From: Ardenticatenaceae bacterium
Lineage (GTDB): Bacteria; Chloroflexota; Anaerolineae; Promineifilales; Promineifilaceae
NCBI GenBank assembly: GCA_020634495.1
Contig: JACKBR010000012.1
Location: forward strand, 46,852-110,851
Direction: 5' to 3'
Length of the DNA: 64,000 bases
This document shows, in pieces, positions 47,051 through 56,451 of this stretch. The position numbers were made by a program, and so were the translations under genes. Each line of letters begins with the position of its first letter. Positions within the stretch are counted from its first letter, which is position 1. The notes beneath the pieces were generated by a model. It was not told the DNA's origin and ran no database searches. It saw nothing but the letters and a program-made list of their open reading frames with translations.

Positions 47051-49039
47051 ATGAAAAGTTACCCAAAATGGCTCCCTATTCTGCTGATCTTGTTGCTGGC
47101 ATTTGCCCTTCGTCTTTATGCGCTAACTGAGGTTCCCCCTGGATTAACGCATGATGAGGCGAATCATGGCCGGGAGGCAATTGGCATTTTACAAGGGATG
47201 ACGCTTTTCTTTTTCCCCCTGAATTATGGCAGCGAGCCGCTGTACAGCTATACCGTAGCAGGCAGTATGTGGCTGCTGGGTGAATCGCTGTTTGCTTTGC
47301 GTTTGGTTAATGTGTTGTTTAGTGTGGCAACCATTGGGCTGACCTATTTATGGGTGCAGCGTCGTTTTGACCAGACGACAGCGCTGCTTACGGCCGTTCT
47401 CCTCACCATCACCTTTTGGCCTTTAGCCTCTGCGCGGGAAGCGCTGCGGGCGGGGATGCTGCCATTTTTTATGACAATGGCCGTCTGGTTTTTCTGGCAG
47501 CTTGTGGCCGAGGCTAAATCTGGGAACGGCCGTCGGCGATGGCTGTGGGCGGGGCTGTTTGGCTTAAGCGTGGCCATTACCCTGCACATTTATCTGGCGG
47601 CGCGGGTTGCCTGGCTGGTGTTCCCCCTCTTTTTACTGTACCTGGCCTGGCAGCGCCGCAGTATTTTTCAGCAAAGCTGGCGGCAGGTCTTGCTAGGATT
47701 GCTGCTGGCAGGTGTGTTGGTTGTCCCCATGTTTACCTATCTGGCCCGTAATCCCTACGCGCTGACCCGCCTGGGTATGCTGGACGGCCCGCTGCAAGCT
47801 ATTCGCAGTGGCAACTTGCTGCCGCTTTGGCAAAACGGCAGTGCGGGGCTGCTGGCCTTCATTTGGCCTGGGTACGGCGATCAATTTTTGGCGTACAACA
47901 TTCCTGGCCGCCCCGTTTTTGAGGCAGTGTCGGCTTTCTTTTTTGTGATTGGATTGCTGGTGAGTGTGTGGCGTTGGAAACGGCCGTCTTTCACATTTGT
48001 GCTGCTCTGGTTTGGCATTGGTATCTTGCCCTCGCTCATCACCGGGCCAACGGCCAACACCACGCGCAATTTGGCCGCCTTAGTTCCAACCTTCATTTTG
48101 CCAGCGATTGGGTTTGGCACGGCCGTTCATTGGCTCAAAACCAAAATAAACCCATTGCCCAACTGGCTGCCTGCCGCTGCTGCGGCCGTTTGGCTGCTTT
48201 TTGCCGGCTGGCGCAGCGTGAGCGACTACTTCATCACCTGGGCCAACGACCCCGATGTGCGTGGGGCGTATCAGGTAAATCTGGTAGAAACGCTGGCCAC
48301 CCTGGGGGCCAACGTTTCAAACGATGCCGTTTTGCTGTCCACCGTGTACCCTGGCCCGGCACATGATCCCTCCATCGCGTTGGTTTTGTCTGGCACTCAA
48401 CCGGCTTGGCGTTGGGTGGATGCCCGTTGGGCGCTGGTTGCCCCCGCCGGGCAAAGCAGCCTGGCCATGATTCCTACATCCACGCCGCCCCACCCCCTAT
48501 TTGCCCAATGGCTGGAGCCGCGCCAAACGATTCAGATGCGCCCTGATGATCTCGATCCCAGCTTTACGGAATATTGGCTGGATGCGGGTCAGCTTCAGGC
48601 GTTGGGTGAGGAAACGGCCGTTGCCAACTTCAACAACGCACTCACCCTGCACCATGCCGAATGGCTCAATCCGGTAGCCCCTGGCGAAACGGCCGAACTG
48701 CTGCTCATCTGGCGGGTGACTGATCCGGAAAAGGTGGGGCCAGTTGTGTCCCCTGCCTTTACCACCGATGTGGTCATGTTTACCCAGCTCTTGGATGCGT
48801 CTGGAGTTCCTTTTGCCCAACGTGACTCGCTGGAAGCGCCATCCTGGGATTGGCAGCGAGGCGATTTGATAGCCCAAATTCATTCAATTTTTGTACCACC
48901 AGAGACTGTGCCAGGAAACTACCAGGCCATCGTGGGCATTTATGATCGCTTGTCCGGGGATCGCCTGCCTGTGTTGGCAAATAGTGGCGAGATTGTGGGG
49001 GATTTTACGGCCGTTTCTCCCTTAGAAATTCGCCAATAG
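47051..49039 (+). CDS. GT39-like membrane glycosyltransferase
   Basis: 662 residues, intact. Helix 1 is followed by VPPGLTHDEANHGREAIGIL, where HDE is the catalytic acidic motif. NYGSEPLYSYTVAGSMWLLG and SAREALRAGMLPFFM are group signatures. About ten helices are followed by a C-terminal extracytoplasmic domain (about 440-662) with beta-rich segments such as LLLIWRVTDPEKVGPV and VPGNYQAIVGIYDRLSGDRL. The closest relatives inside the window are the genes at 52267, 54457 and 56480, which share this layout. There is no ribosome site; see the promoter entry. Confidence 0.88.
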   Translation: MKSYPKWLPILLILLLAFALRLYALTEVPPGLTHDEANHGREAIGILQGMTLFFFPLNYGSEPLYSYTVAGSMWLLGESLFALRLVNVLFSVATIGLTYLWVQRRFDQTTALLTAVLLTITFWPLASAREALRAGMLPFFMTMAVWFFWQLVAEAKSGNGRRRWLWAGLFGLSVAITLHIYLAARVAWLVFPLFLLYLAWQRRSIFQQSWRQVLLGLLLAGVLVVPMFTYLARNPYALTRLGMLDGPLQAIRSGNLLPLWQNGSAGLLAFIWPGYGDQFLAYNIPGRPVFEAVSAFFFVIGLLVSVWRWKRPSFTFVLLWFGIGILPSLITGPTANTTRNLAALVPTFILPAIGFGTAVHWLKTKINPLPNWLPAAAAAVWLLFAGWRSVSDYFITWANDPDVRGAYQVNLVETLATLGANVSNDAVLLSTVYPGPAHDPSIALVLSGTQPAWRWVDARWALVAPAGQSSLAMIPTSTPPHPLFAQWLEPRQTIQMRPDDLDPSFTEYWLDAGQLQALGEETAVANFNNALTLHHAEWLNPVAPGETAELLLIWRVTDPEKVGPVVSPAFTTDVVMFTQLLDASGVPFAQRDSLEAPSWDWQRGDLIAQIHSIFVPPETVPGNYQAIVGIYDRLSGDRLPVLANSGEIVGDFTAVSPLEIRQ

Positions 49040-49052
49040 GCCGGGTAATAAC

Positions 49053-49081
49053 TTTACATAGTGTAACTTTTTCCGTATGAT
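49053..49081 (+). promoter_or_regulatory. Predicted promoter overlapping the 5' end of the sortase frame
   Basis: TTTACA, 17-base spacer, TATGAT. The predicted start at about 49088 falls on the ATG at 49089, so a leaderless message is likely and the in-frame ATG at 49077 lies inside the -10 box. Confidence 0.65.
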
Positions 49082-49088
49082 TGGGCCT

Positions 49089-50096
49089 ATGACCAACCAG
49101 CAACTGCCCGACAACTTATCCGTCCAGGAACTTGAGCAGCTCCTTTACCGCAAAAAGCACGCTTTGCGTCGTCAGCGGTTGCAGCGGCTCAAAGCAGACG
49201 GCCGTGTTGTTGAAGCTGCCGGTGTGCCGCCACCCAGCCCGCTCCCGCCCATAATCCCCCGGCCTCAAGCTGTGCCTGGCGGCGCTTTGCGCCAATACCA
49301 GCTACAGCTTGATGATGAGCCAGAAGCTGAACCGGATGATCATTCTGCCGCTGAAACAAGACCAAATGGCAACGGCCGTTCCTGGCTCAATCGGCTGCTT
49401 TTTTTAGTAGAAGTAGGGGCTGTGGTCGGTCTGGTTGCCGTCCTGCTAAATTTATGGGGCACTCAACGAGAGCTAAACCAGGAATTGTCCCAGGTGCAGC
49501 ACTCACAGGCGGCTGGGTTAGCCCTGCCAACGCCCACAACGGCCCCGCTCATTGATTTGGTTGTTTTGCCCACAGGTCATCGCTATGTAGACGGCCGTTC
49601 CCCCGAACCCGTTGAATCTGGCGACATTCCCGCCCATTTACTGCCTGCCCTGCAAGCCTACAAACCACCGCCGCTGCCAACACCCGGCCCGGAACAACCA
49701 CGCATCATCGAAATACCCGCCATTGGCGTCAACGCCCCCATTGTGCCAGGTGTGTACGATTGGGAGCAGCTTAAGCGCGGTGTAGGCCACCATACCGGCT
49801 CCGCTTTGCCGGGGCAGCAAGGCAATATGGTGTTGGCCGCCCACAACGACATCTACGGCGAAATATTCCGCGACCTGAGTAAGTTGTCCCCGGGCGATGA
49901 ATTCACAGTCTCCACAGGCGCACGCACCTACACCTACGTTGTCACCAAGATAGATTTTGTGGAGCCAACCGATGTTGAGGTGATGCAGCCCACCGACTAC
50001 GCCAGCGCCACCCTGATTTCCTGCTACCCATATCGCATCAACACCCAGCGCATCGTCGTCTTTGCCGATCTCAAAACAGACAATCCTTCTTCATAA
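49089..50096 (+). CDS. Sortase-family transpeptidase
   Basis: 335 residues. An N-terminal cytoplasmic region rich in basic and helical sequence (ELEQLLYRKKHALRRQRLQR) is followed by one helix at about 115-135, a Pro/Thr spacer, and the sortase barrel at about 205-330. Catalytic residues are H252 in VLAAHND, C312 in ATLISCYPY and R321 in TQRIVV. TLISC fits the class D/E TLxTC/S pattern. It would join surface proteins to the wall or to each other. No LPxTG-type substrate was recognised in the window. The ATG at 49089 is chosen from the promoter position; an ATG at 49077 is the alternative. Confidence 0.9.
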   Translation: MTNQQLPDNLSVQELEQLLYRKKHALRRQRLQRLKADGRVVEAAGVPPPSPLPPIIPRPQAVPGGALRQYQLQLDDEPEAEPDDHSAAETRPNGNGRSWLNRLLFLVEVGAVVGLVAVLLNLWGTQRELNQELSQVQHSQAAGLALPTPTTAPLIDLVVLPTGHRYVDGRSPEPVESGDIPAHLLPALQAYKPPPLPTPGPEQPRIIEIPAIGVNAPIVPGVYDWEQLKRGVGHHTGSALPGQQGNMVLAAHNDIYGEIFRDLSKLSPGDEFTVSTGARTYTYVVTKIDFVEPTDVEVMQPTDYASATLISCYPYRINTQRIVVFADLKTDNPSS

Positions 50097-50169
50097 AAAG
50101 TAGCAATTTCCCCGGATAAGCAGTAAGATTCGACCTGGACTAAACAAAAAGGATAAGGATCAATTCATT

Positions 50170-50370
50170 ATGGCAAAAAATAGAGCCAGCCGTCGTGCTC
50201 GTTTACGCAAACAAACGGCCGATGAAACAAGCACAACTGACAAAAAGCGCGATCCAAACGCCACCTTTGCCCAAGAATATGCCTACGTACTCAAAGATTT
50301 ACGGCGTGTTTTTGCATTAGCGGCCGTTATGTTTGTCTTGTTAATCATTTTGAATATTGTCCTCCAGTAA
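50170..50370 (+). CDS. Small single-helix membrane protein
   Basis: 66 residues. A very basic N-terminus (MAKNRASRRARLRKQ), a polar middle with FAQEYAYVLKDLRRV, and one C-terminal helix (FALAAVMFVLLIILNIVLQ). AAGGATAAGGA lies about ten bases before the ATG. I do not recognise a named family, though basic-tail-plus-helix proteins of this size next to translation genes are common. Possibly it associates with ribosomes or the secretion machinery; that is speculation. Confidence 0.75.
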   Translation: MAKNRASRRARLRKQTADETSTTDKKRDPNATFAQEYAYVLKDLRRVFALAAVMFVLLIILNIVLQ

Positions 50371-50419
50371 AAAATGCAAAAGACCCCTCACTTTGGGAGA
50401 CAAATTTCTGGCAAATTGT

Positions 50420-50448
50420 TTGACGCTACCAGACCAATGTGATATGAT
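50420..50448 (+). promoter_or_regulatory. Strong promoter of the infC-rpmI-rplT operon
   Basis: TTGACG, 17-base spacer, TATGAT. The predicted start near 50455 gives an infC leader of about 170 bases. Confidence 0.8.
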
Positions 50449-50459
50449 TTTTGTCGAGT

Positions 50460-50491
50460 TCCGGTCTTTTGACCGGACTATTTGTTTCTTT
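50460..50491 (+). promoter_or_regulatory. Leader hairpin just after the infC promoter, attenuator candidate
   Basis: TCCGGTC / GACCGGA with a TTTT loop, followed by CTATTTGTTTCTTT. It begins within about five bases of the predicted transcript start. It resembles a weak intrinsic terminator or a protective 5' stem. Operons of this type are often autoregulated by L20 or IF3 through their leaders. Confidence 0.5.
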
Positions 50492-50623
50492 ATTGACTGG
50501 GCAATTTCCTGCTGACCCAAGAATATTTTCTTAATAGGAAACATCCCATAGGGTAAAACATTCCTTAGAAGTTATGCTTCCCTTCAGCAAATTGCCGTCC
50601 TTAATAATTGGAGAACATTAGCT

Positions 50624-51172
50624 ATTCGAAAACGGCGTAGTAGTAATCGTACAAGGGTCGATAAAGGCCCAGAATTTCGCATCAACCGACGCATTCGGGT
50701 TCGTGAAGTAAGGTTAATTGACCATGAAGGCACGAATCATGGAGTTGTGCCTACCAATCAAGCATTGCAAATGGCAGAAGAAGCCGAGCTTGATCTGGTG
50801 GAAGTTGCTCCAAATGCTAGCCCACCTGTTTGCCGCATTATGGATTATGGCAAATTTGCCTATGAAAAAACCAAGCGGGAACGAGAGGCACGGAAGCAGC
50901 AGAAGCAAATTGAAATCAAAACGCTTCGGCTGACTCCGCGAACGTCTGATTTCCACCGTGACGTGTATGTGAGCAAAGCAAAGAAGTGGCTTGAAGAAGG
51001 CAAAAAGGTCAAATTCCAGGTTCGCTTTAAGGCTCGCGAAATAACATACCCTGAAATTGGGCAGAAGACTTTGCTTGAAGTTGCAGAAATTTTGAGTGAT
51101 GTTGCTGAAGTGGAGCAGGCACCAAAGTTGGAAGGTTGGTCAATGACACTCTTGTTGAATCCAACAGGCTAG
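50624..51172 (+). CDS. infC: Translation initiation factor IF-3, predicted AUU start
   Basis: 182 residues. The N-terminal domain reads RVDKGPEFRINRRIRVREV and DHEGTNHGVVPTNQALQMAE, then the linker YGKFAYEKTKREREARKQQK, then the C-terminal domain with EIKTLRLTPRTSDFHRDVY. In the required frame there is no ATG, GTG or TTG between the upstream stop at 50549 and the GTG at 50747, which would remove the whole first strand region. ATT at 50624, with GGAG ten bases before it, gives a normal-length IF-3. AUU is the known start of E. coli infC and allows IF-3 to limit its own synthesis. An ATT at 50591 is also in frame but lacks a good ribosome site. Confidence 0.93.
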   Translation: MRKRRSSNRTRVDKGPEFRINRRIRVREVRLIDHEGTNHGVVPTNQALQMAEEAELDLVEVAPNASPPVCRIMDYGKFAYEKTKREREARKQQKQIEIKTLRLTPRTSDFHRDVYVSKAKKWLEEGKKVKFQVRFKAREITYPEIGQKTLLEVAEILSDVAEVEQAPKLEGWSMTLLLNPTG

Positions 51173-51221
51173 TTTAATTGCCTGTTGTTCATAAACAAAA
51201 CAAAATGTAGGTTCGTAGGTT

Positions 51222-51243
51222 AAGCCCCTCCGGGGGCTTTTGT
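51222..51243 (+). terminator. Hairpin with short T run between infC and rpmI
   Basis: AAGCCCC / GGGGGCTT stem with a three-base loop, followed by TTTGTGTG. It may reduce read-through into the ribosomal protein genes, a possible attenuator. Confidence 0.65.
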
Positions 51244-51304
51244 GTGAAAGTAGAAAGTAAGGTCTGGTTAATTTAGGGCCTCGCTTTTACGTAGAGAGGA
51301 TAAA

Positions 51305-51553
51305 ATGGCTAAAGCAAAAAAGAAAAAATATAAGTTGAAGACATATAAAGCGGCGGCCAAGCGTTTTCGTGTGACTGGCAGCGGCAAGATTGTGCGTACC
51401 AAGGGTGGCAAAAGCCATTTGCGGCGGCGTAAATCTAAGCGCACCAAGCAGTTGTTTAGCCGTATGCTGGTTGTAGAGAGCGCGGGTGACCGCAAACGTA
51501 TTTCCCGGTTGGCCCCTTATATGAAAAAGTATAAGGCAAATCCGCCAGCTTAG
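51305..51553 (+). CDS. rpmI: 50S ribosomal protein L35
   Basis: 82 residues, very basic. KLKTYKAAAKRFRVTGSGKI and HLRRRKSKRTKQ are the L35 core. It is longer than the usual 64-66 residues, with about five extra N-terminal lysine-rich positions and a C-terminal tail (LAPYMKKYKANPPA). AGAGAGGA lies seven bases before the ATG. The operon order infC-rpmI-rplT is the bacterial standard. Confidence 0.97.
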   Translation: MAKAKKKKYKLKTYKAAAKRFRVTGSGKIVRTKGGKSHLRRRKSKRTKQLFSRMLVVESAGDRKRISRLAPYMKKYKANPPA

Positions 51554-51749
51554 TGTTCCGCCAAACAAATATTGACGGATACTAATTTGAAGCGGAACGC
51601 TTAAACTGAAGCAAGCTTCTTCGGCATCTAAGCGCTAAACGTAGCTAGCTTCAGTATTAATTTATTGAGATGGTTCGCTGCCTGGCCTCGGTTTTTCTGC
51701 AATGGAAACGGCTTGAGCGCCAGGCCATCACAAATGCGAGGATGATAAC

Positions 51750-52106
51750 ATGAGAGTAAAAGGTGGGTTTACAACCCAACGACGTCATAAAAAAGTATTA
51801 AAAATGACTAAAGGCCAATGGGGCACGCGGAGCAAATTGTTCCGCCGGGCCAATGAGGCCATGATGAAATCGTACTGGTACGCATACCGGGACCGCCGCG
51901 TTCGTCGGCGTGAGTTCCGCCGTTTGTGGATTACGCGCATAAACGCAGCCACACGGGTGCATGACTTAAGCTACAGCCGTTTTATGCACGGATTGAAGCT
52001 GGCAAATGTAAATCTGGATCGGAAGGCATTGGCTCATTTGGCCGTGCGGGACGAAGCTGCATTTGCGGCCGTTGTCAATTTGGCAAAGGAAGCATTGGCA
52101 AGCTGA
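51750..52106 (+). CDS. rplT: 50S ribosomal protein L20
   Basis: 118 residues with the whole L20 pattern: [54 protein letters not shown] and [14 protein letters not shown] [14 protein letters not shown]20 helps start assembly of the large subunit and in several bacteria represses this operon. A gap of 196 bases after rpmI holds no gene; its left half shows GCGGAACGCTTAAACTGAAG-like sequence. A strong terminator follows the gene. Confidence 0.98.
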   Translation: MRVKGGFTTQRRHKKVLKMTKGQWGTRSKLFRRANEAMMKSYWYAYRDRRVRRREFRRLWITRINAATRVHDLSYSRFMHGLKLANVNLDRKALAHLAVRDEAAFAAVVNLAKEALAS

Positions 52107-52152
52107 TTCAGGCAATGCCTGATTAAATCTTTGTGACAAACCTACATTTTGG

Positions 52153-52189
52153 AAAGCGCCACGTGACAAAAAGCGTGGCGCTTTTTTTT
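52153..52189 (+). terminator. Intrinsic terminator of the infC-rpmI-rplT operon
   Basis: AAAGCGCCACG / CGTGGCGCTTT stem with a 10-base loop, ending in eight T. Confidence 0.95.
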
Positions 52190-52228
52190 GTACCTGGGGC
52201 GTGCGGGGGAAGCGCAGGGATACCGTAG

Positions 52229-52257
52229 TTGTCTCCATTGTGGGGCTCTTGTAATAT
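52229..52257 (+). promoter_or_regulatory. Predicted promoter immediately before a GT39 gene
   Basis: TTGTCT, 17-base spacer, TAATAT. The predicted start near 52264 is three bases before the ATG at 52267, a leaderless arrangement. Confidence 0.65.
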
Positions 52258-52746
52258 CCGCCAACGATGCGAAGGATTTTGGATTTAGAGAATCGCGTAG
52301 GATTTTTGGCCTGGCTGCTGTTGATTTTGGTTACGGCCGTTTCCCTGCGCCTCTACCAGTTAAACAATATTCCCCCCGGCCTGACCCACGATGAAGCCGA
52401 TCATGGGATTACGGCCGTTTCCATTCTGAACGGGGCACGCGAGATTTACTTTACCGTTGGGCATGGCCGCGAGCCGCTGTTTGATTATGCTACGGCGGGT
52501 TTTATGGGATTGGTGGGGCAAACTGTATGGGCCTTGCGAGGAACGGCCGTTCTCTTTAGCCTGCTCATGATGGGGGCCATGACTGCCTGGGCGCGTCTGG
52601 CCTTTAACAACCGCGTGGCGCTGTTGACCGCTGCTGGACTGGCCGTCGGCTTTTGGCCCGTGATGGCCGCCCGCCAGGGCTTGCGCTCCATCACTTTGCC
52701 TGCACTCTTCACGCTGGCGCTCTTTTTCTTCTGGCACGGCATCACA

Positions 52747-52845
52747 AAATTGGAGATTGGAGATTGGAGATTAGAGAGTAGAAAGTTACCATTCGCCCCT
52801 CACCACTCGCCCACTTTTCACTTTTCACTTTTCACTTTCCACTTC
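52747..52845. repeat. GGAGATT element, copy 5, with a pyrimidine-rich tail
   Basis: TTGGAGATTGGAGATTGGAG begins the unit, but the second half is a CACTTTTCACTTTTCACTTT run rather than the complementary arm. All is translated in frame (KLEIGDWRLES...TFHFSLFTFHF). Confidence 0.75.
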
Positions 52846-53450
52846 TTATTTGCTGGCCTCCTCCTCGGTCTCACCTTCTACACCTACATTCCCGCCCGTG
52901 GGCTTTGGCTGCTGTTTCCTGCGCTCATTCTGTTGGGTGGGTTGCTGGATAGCGCCTGGCTGCGGCGCGTTTGGCCGGGTACGCTGCTGTTGCTGCTGGC
53001 GGGTGTGCTTGCCTGGCCGCTGTTTGCCTATTTGCGGGCCAATCCCCAGGCAGAGATTCGCCTGGATGAGCTGAGTGCGCCACTGACGGCCGTTCTCCAC
53101 GGTGACTTTTCGCTGCTGTGGGCCAATGTCAAAGCGGGGCTGGCGATTTTTACCGTGTCGGGTGACCCCGCCTGGCGCTACAACATTCCAGAACGGCCGT
53201 TGCTGGGGCCAATGATGGGGGTTTTGTTTTATGTGGGGATTGGGCTGGCGTTGTGGCAGGTGGCAGGTGGCAGATGGCAGGTGAAGGGATTGGTGGGGCG
53301 GAACGGCCGTCTGGCTTACGCCGCTGCCCTGATCTGGCTGCTGGGCGGGCTGGCTCCCGTGCTCATCACTGGGCCAGAGTTGAGCATGACCCAGGCGATG
53401 GGAATGCAGCCGGTGGTTTATTTGTTTCCGGCGTTGGCGTTGGATTGGTT

Positions 53451-53486
53451 GGGGAGATTAGAAATTAGAGATTGGAGATTAGGAAA
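53451..53486. repeat. GGAGATT element, copy 6, single arm
   Basis: GGGGAGATTAGAAATTAGAG followed by ATTGGAGATTAGG. Only the left arm is present; it reads RLEIRDWRLG in frame. Confidence 0.75.
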
Positions 53487-54364
53487 AGTAGTGGGGATTG
53501 GTGCATTATTGTTGTTTGGCGGCACGGCCGTTTTCACCGCACGTGACTATTTTGGCACCTGGGCCAACGCCCCCGAAGTGCGGGTGCAGTATGAAAGCAC
53601 GATGACCGCTGTGATGGAGTATCTAAATGAGCATGAGCCGGTTGAAGCGGCCGTTTCCACCATCACGCCCGGCCAGTTTCACACGCCTGCCCTGGCCCAG
53701 TTGACGCTAAAAAATGGGGCCGCCCAGCCGCGCTGGTTTGATGGCCGAAGCAGCCTCATTGTGCCCCAATCAGACGATGCGCTGGTGATCTTTTCTGGCT
53801 TTACCCCGCTGCCTGCGGCCTTGGAACCGTATCTGGCAACGGCCGTTTTGCAAGACACGCTGCCTTTGGTCCCACGGATCAAGATCGGCCAGTTTGGGTG
53901 TATCGCCTGGCTGCTGATGAGGCGCTGGCCGATTGGCAAACCTGGCTGACGCCGCAATCGGCCCAATTTGGCGCGGCGGCTGAGTTGGTGGGCTTTGAGA
54001 TGTCGCCGTCGGCGGTGGCGGCTGGCAGTTCGGTGACCCTGGTGACGGTGTGGCAGCTCAATGCGGCCCAGCCAGGGCTGCGTTGATTTGCCCATTTGGT
54101 GGGGCCAGATGGCGTGCCGCTGGCCCAGACCGACCGGCTGGACGCGCCAGTGAAAGCTGGGTGGCGGGTGATTGGCTGGTGCAGCTGTGAAATAATAATT
54201 CCAACGGAACGGCCGTTGGACTATCCCTCACCATCGGCCTGTACACCTGCCTGGACGCCGCTTGTGAACAAACCCAACGGCTGCCGTGGTGCAAAACGGA
54301 ACGGCCGTTGGCGATCATCTTCAACTAACTGAACTGGTAATTGCCGAATGAAAAGAAAGGTGGA

Positions 54365-54441
54365 ACCAGAGATTCGCAGAGATGCCAGAGGTTCACAGAG
54401 AAAATACGAGATAAATCTATGAGAATCTGCGTAATCTGCAG
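54365..54441. repeat. Diverged CAGAGATTCGCAGAG-type repeat between GT39 genes
   Basis: CCAGAGATTCGCAGAGATGC and a complementary CTATGAGAATCTGCGTAATC region. Related to the elements at 15038 and 24308. It occupies most of the 105-base gap. Confidence 0.6.
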
Positions 54442-54942
54442 CTCAAAAGGTGAATCGTGAAACGAAAGCGTGATTTTTGGCTGGTGCTGGCCATCACCTT
54501 TGTGGCTTTTGGGCTGCGGCTGTGGCAGTTGGGCAATTGCCACCTGGCTGGCGCGACGACGAACTGATCAATTCGCTGGTCATTTCGCAGCATGTGCTGG
54601 ATGGGGATTTTGCAGTTTATTATGCCGATGCCTCTGGGCATGAAGCGTTATACCACGCGCTTAACGCCATCATGCTGGGCCTGTTTGGGGCAAACTTTGT
54701 GGGGATTCGCTTGCTTTCGGCCTTTTTGGGCACGCTGGCCGTGCCGCTCACTTTTCAGGTGGGGCGCAAACTGTTTGGCTGGGTTGGCCTGACGGCCGCT
54801 GCCGGACTGGCTGTTAGCTTGGGGACTGATGTACGCTCGCTTTGGCCTGCGCCACGTCACCATGCCGGTTTTGATTACGGCCGCATTTTACTTTTTCTGG
54901 CGCGGCTTTCGGCAGGGAGGTGGGCGATCAGAAATGGGCGAT

Positions 54943-54985
54943 CAAAGCGTTTCAATCTCCAATCTCCAGTCTCCATCTCCTATTA
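54943..54985. repeat. GGAGATT element, copy 7, right arm
   Basis: CAATCTCCAATCTCCAGTCT followed by CCATCTCC, preceded by two GGGCGATCA units. It is inside the broken gene at 54457. Confidence 0.75.
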
Positions 54986-55581
54986 TTTAATTTCTGCCCT
55001 GTTCGTGGCCCTGGGCTTTTACACCTATTTTGCCGGGCGGGCGTGCCGTTGATTTTGCTGGCGTTTATGGGCTTTGTTTGGTTGGTGCAACGGCCGTCTT
55101 TTGGGCAGCAGTGGCGTGGCTGGGCAGTGATGTTGGCGGTAACGGCCGTTTTAGCCGTGCCGCTCATCATCAATTTGCAAAACCAGCCAGAAGCCGAAGG
55201 GCGGGTTGAAGAGCTGGCTGTGCCCTTGGTGGAAGCGCCAGGGCAACTTTGCCCCGCTGGGCGAATACGTGGCGACGACTTTGAGCATGTACCACGCCAC
55301 CGGCGACGACGAATGGCTGTACAACATTCCCAACCGGCCATTGTTTGGCGCTGTGGGGCGGTTTTTTTCTGGGGCGGCGTGCTGCTGGCTCTGCTGGATG
55401 TGCTGCGCGGTTTGCGGCGAGGGGCTGAAACGGCCGTTACCAATCGGGCAATGGCCGCTATGTTTTTGCTGCTGTGGTGGCTGGCGGGCATTGCCCCAGC
55501 CTTCATCAGCGTGCCGCCTGCCAGCCTGGGCCACACCATTTTGTCCCAGCCTGCCACCTACATTTTGGCCGCGCTGCCCAT

Positions 55582-55652
55582 CGGGAGATTAATAATTGGC
55601 GATTGGCGATTGGGCCGTTTAACAAAATCTCCAATCCCCAATCTCCAATCCC
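55582..55652. repeat. GGAGATT element, copy 8, diverged
   Basis: Left arm GGGAGATTAATAATTGGCGA and right arm AATCTCCAATCCCCAATCTC. It reads GDWRLGRLTKSPIPNLQS in frame. Confidence 0.8.
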
Positions 55653-56451
55653 TTTTGGGTATTTTGGCCATATTGCTTCTTATCGGCAGCATTGCCGTGC
55701 GCGATTTGCCAGATTATTTTCAGCGCTGGCCAGAGCGGGGCATGGTGCGCTTTTTGTACCGGGCAGACATTCAAGATGTGGCTGATTATGTCAACTCAAG
55801 CCAGGAATTGACCGATTTTGGCATTTCTGGCCTGCTGGCTGGGCCGTGGGATCGCCAGGCTCTGAAATTGGGCTGCACCAAAATCCAGCAATTCGCCCGC
55901 GCTGGTTCAACGCGGAGCGGGCCATTTTCCTGAGTCCGCCGCTAAGTTTTGTGGGCTTTCCAGAAACGGCCGCAGCGTATGAGCCGTTGCTTAACCCGGT
56001 TGCGCCCCCTGCCGTGGCTGGCTACTATTCGCTGGCCCAAACGGAGGCGCAAATGCTGGCCGATCGCGCCGACGAGCGGATTTGTTTTAGCAATGGCTTG
56101 TGCTGGCTAACGGCCGTTTACGAGGCAGAAAACGGCCGTTTGGAACTAAGCTGGCAGGTTGGCGAAACATTGCAGCTGCCGCCGCTGCCCCTCATCAGCA
56201 ATCCGCCGCCGCCGGGCGTGTATGCCGGGCCGCGTTTGCAGGTGTTTGCCCAACTGCTGGACGCGCAGGGCAACTTTTTGGTCGGTGACGATGGCCTGTG
56301 GGTCGATCCGCTGACTTTGCAGCCGGGCGACATCTTTTTGCAGCAGCATTGGTTAGCAGTGCCGGAGGATGTTGGGGCGGTTACGGCCGTTTTTGGCCTG
56401 TACGATCCAATGACGGGTGAACGTATCCTCACTGTAGACGGCCACGACCAT

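Larger units (their letters stand above)
52267..54351 (+). pseudogene. GT39-like membrane glycosyltransferase, frame broken in its C-terminal domain
   Basis: The first 535 residues are clean: IPPGLTHDEADHGITAVSIL with the HDE motif, HGREPLFDYATAGFMGLVG, AARQGLRSITLPALF. Two GGAGATT repeats are translated in frame (KLEIGDWRLE near residue 160 and RLEIRDWRLG near 400). The frame breaks near 53876; VYRLADEALADWQTWLTPQS continues in the next frame, then the reading shifts again near 54085 and 54165, ending QLTELVIAE-stop at 54351. Whole length is about 690 residues, like the intact paralog at 47051. The order of pieces is preserved, so indels in the sequence are likely. Confidence 0.78.
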
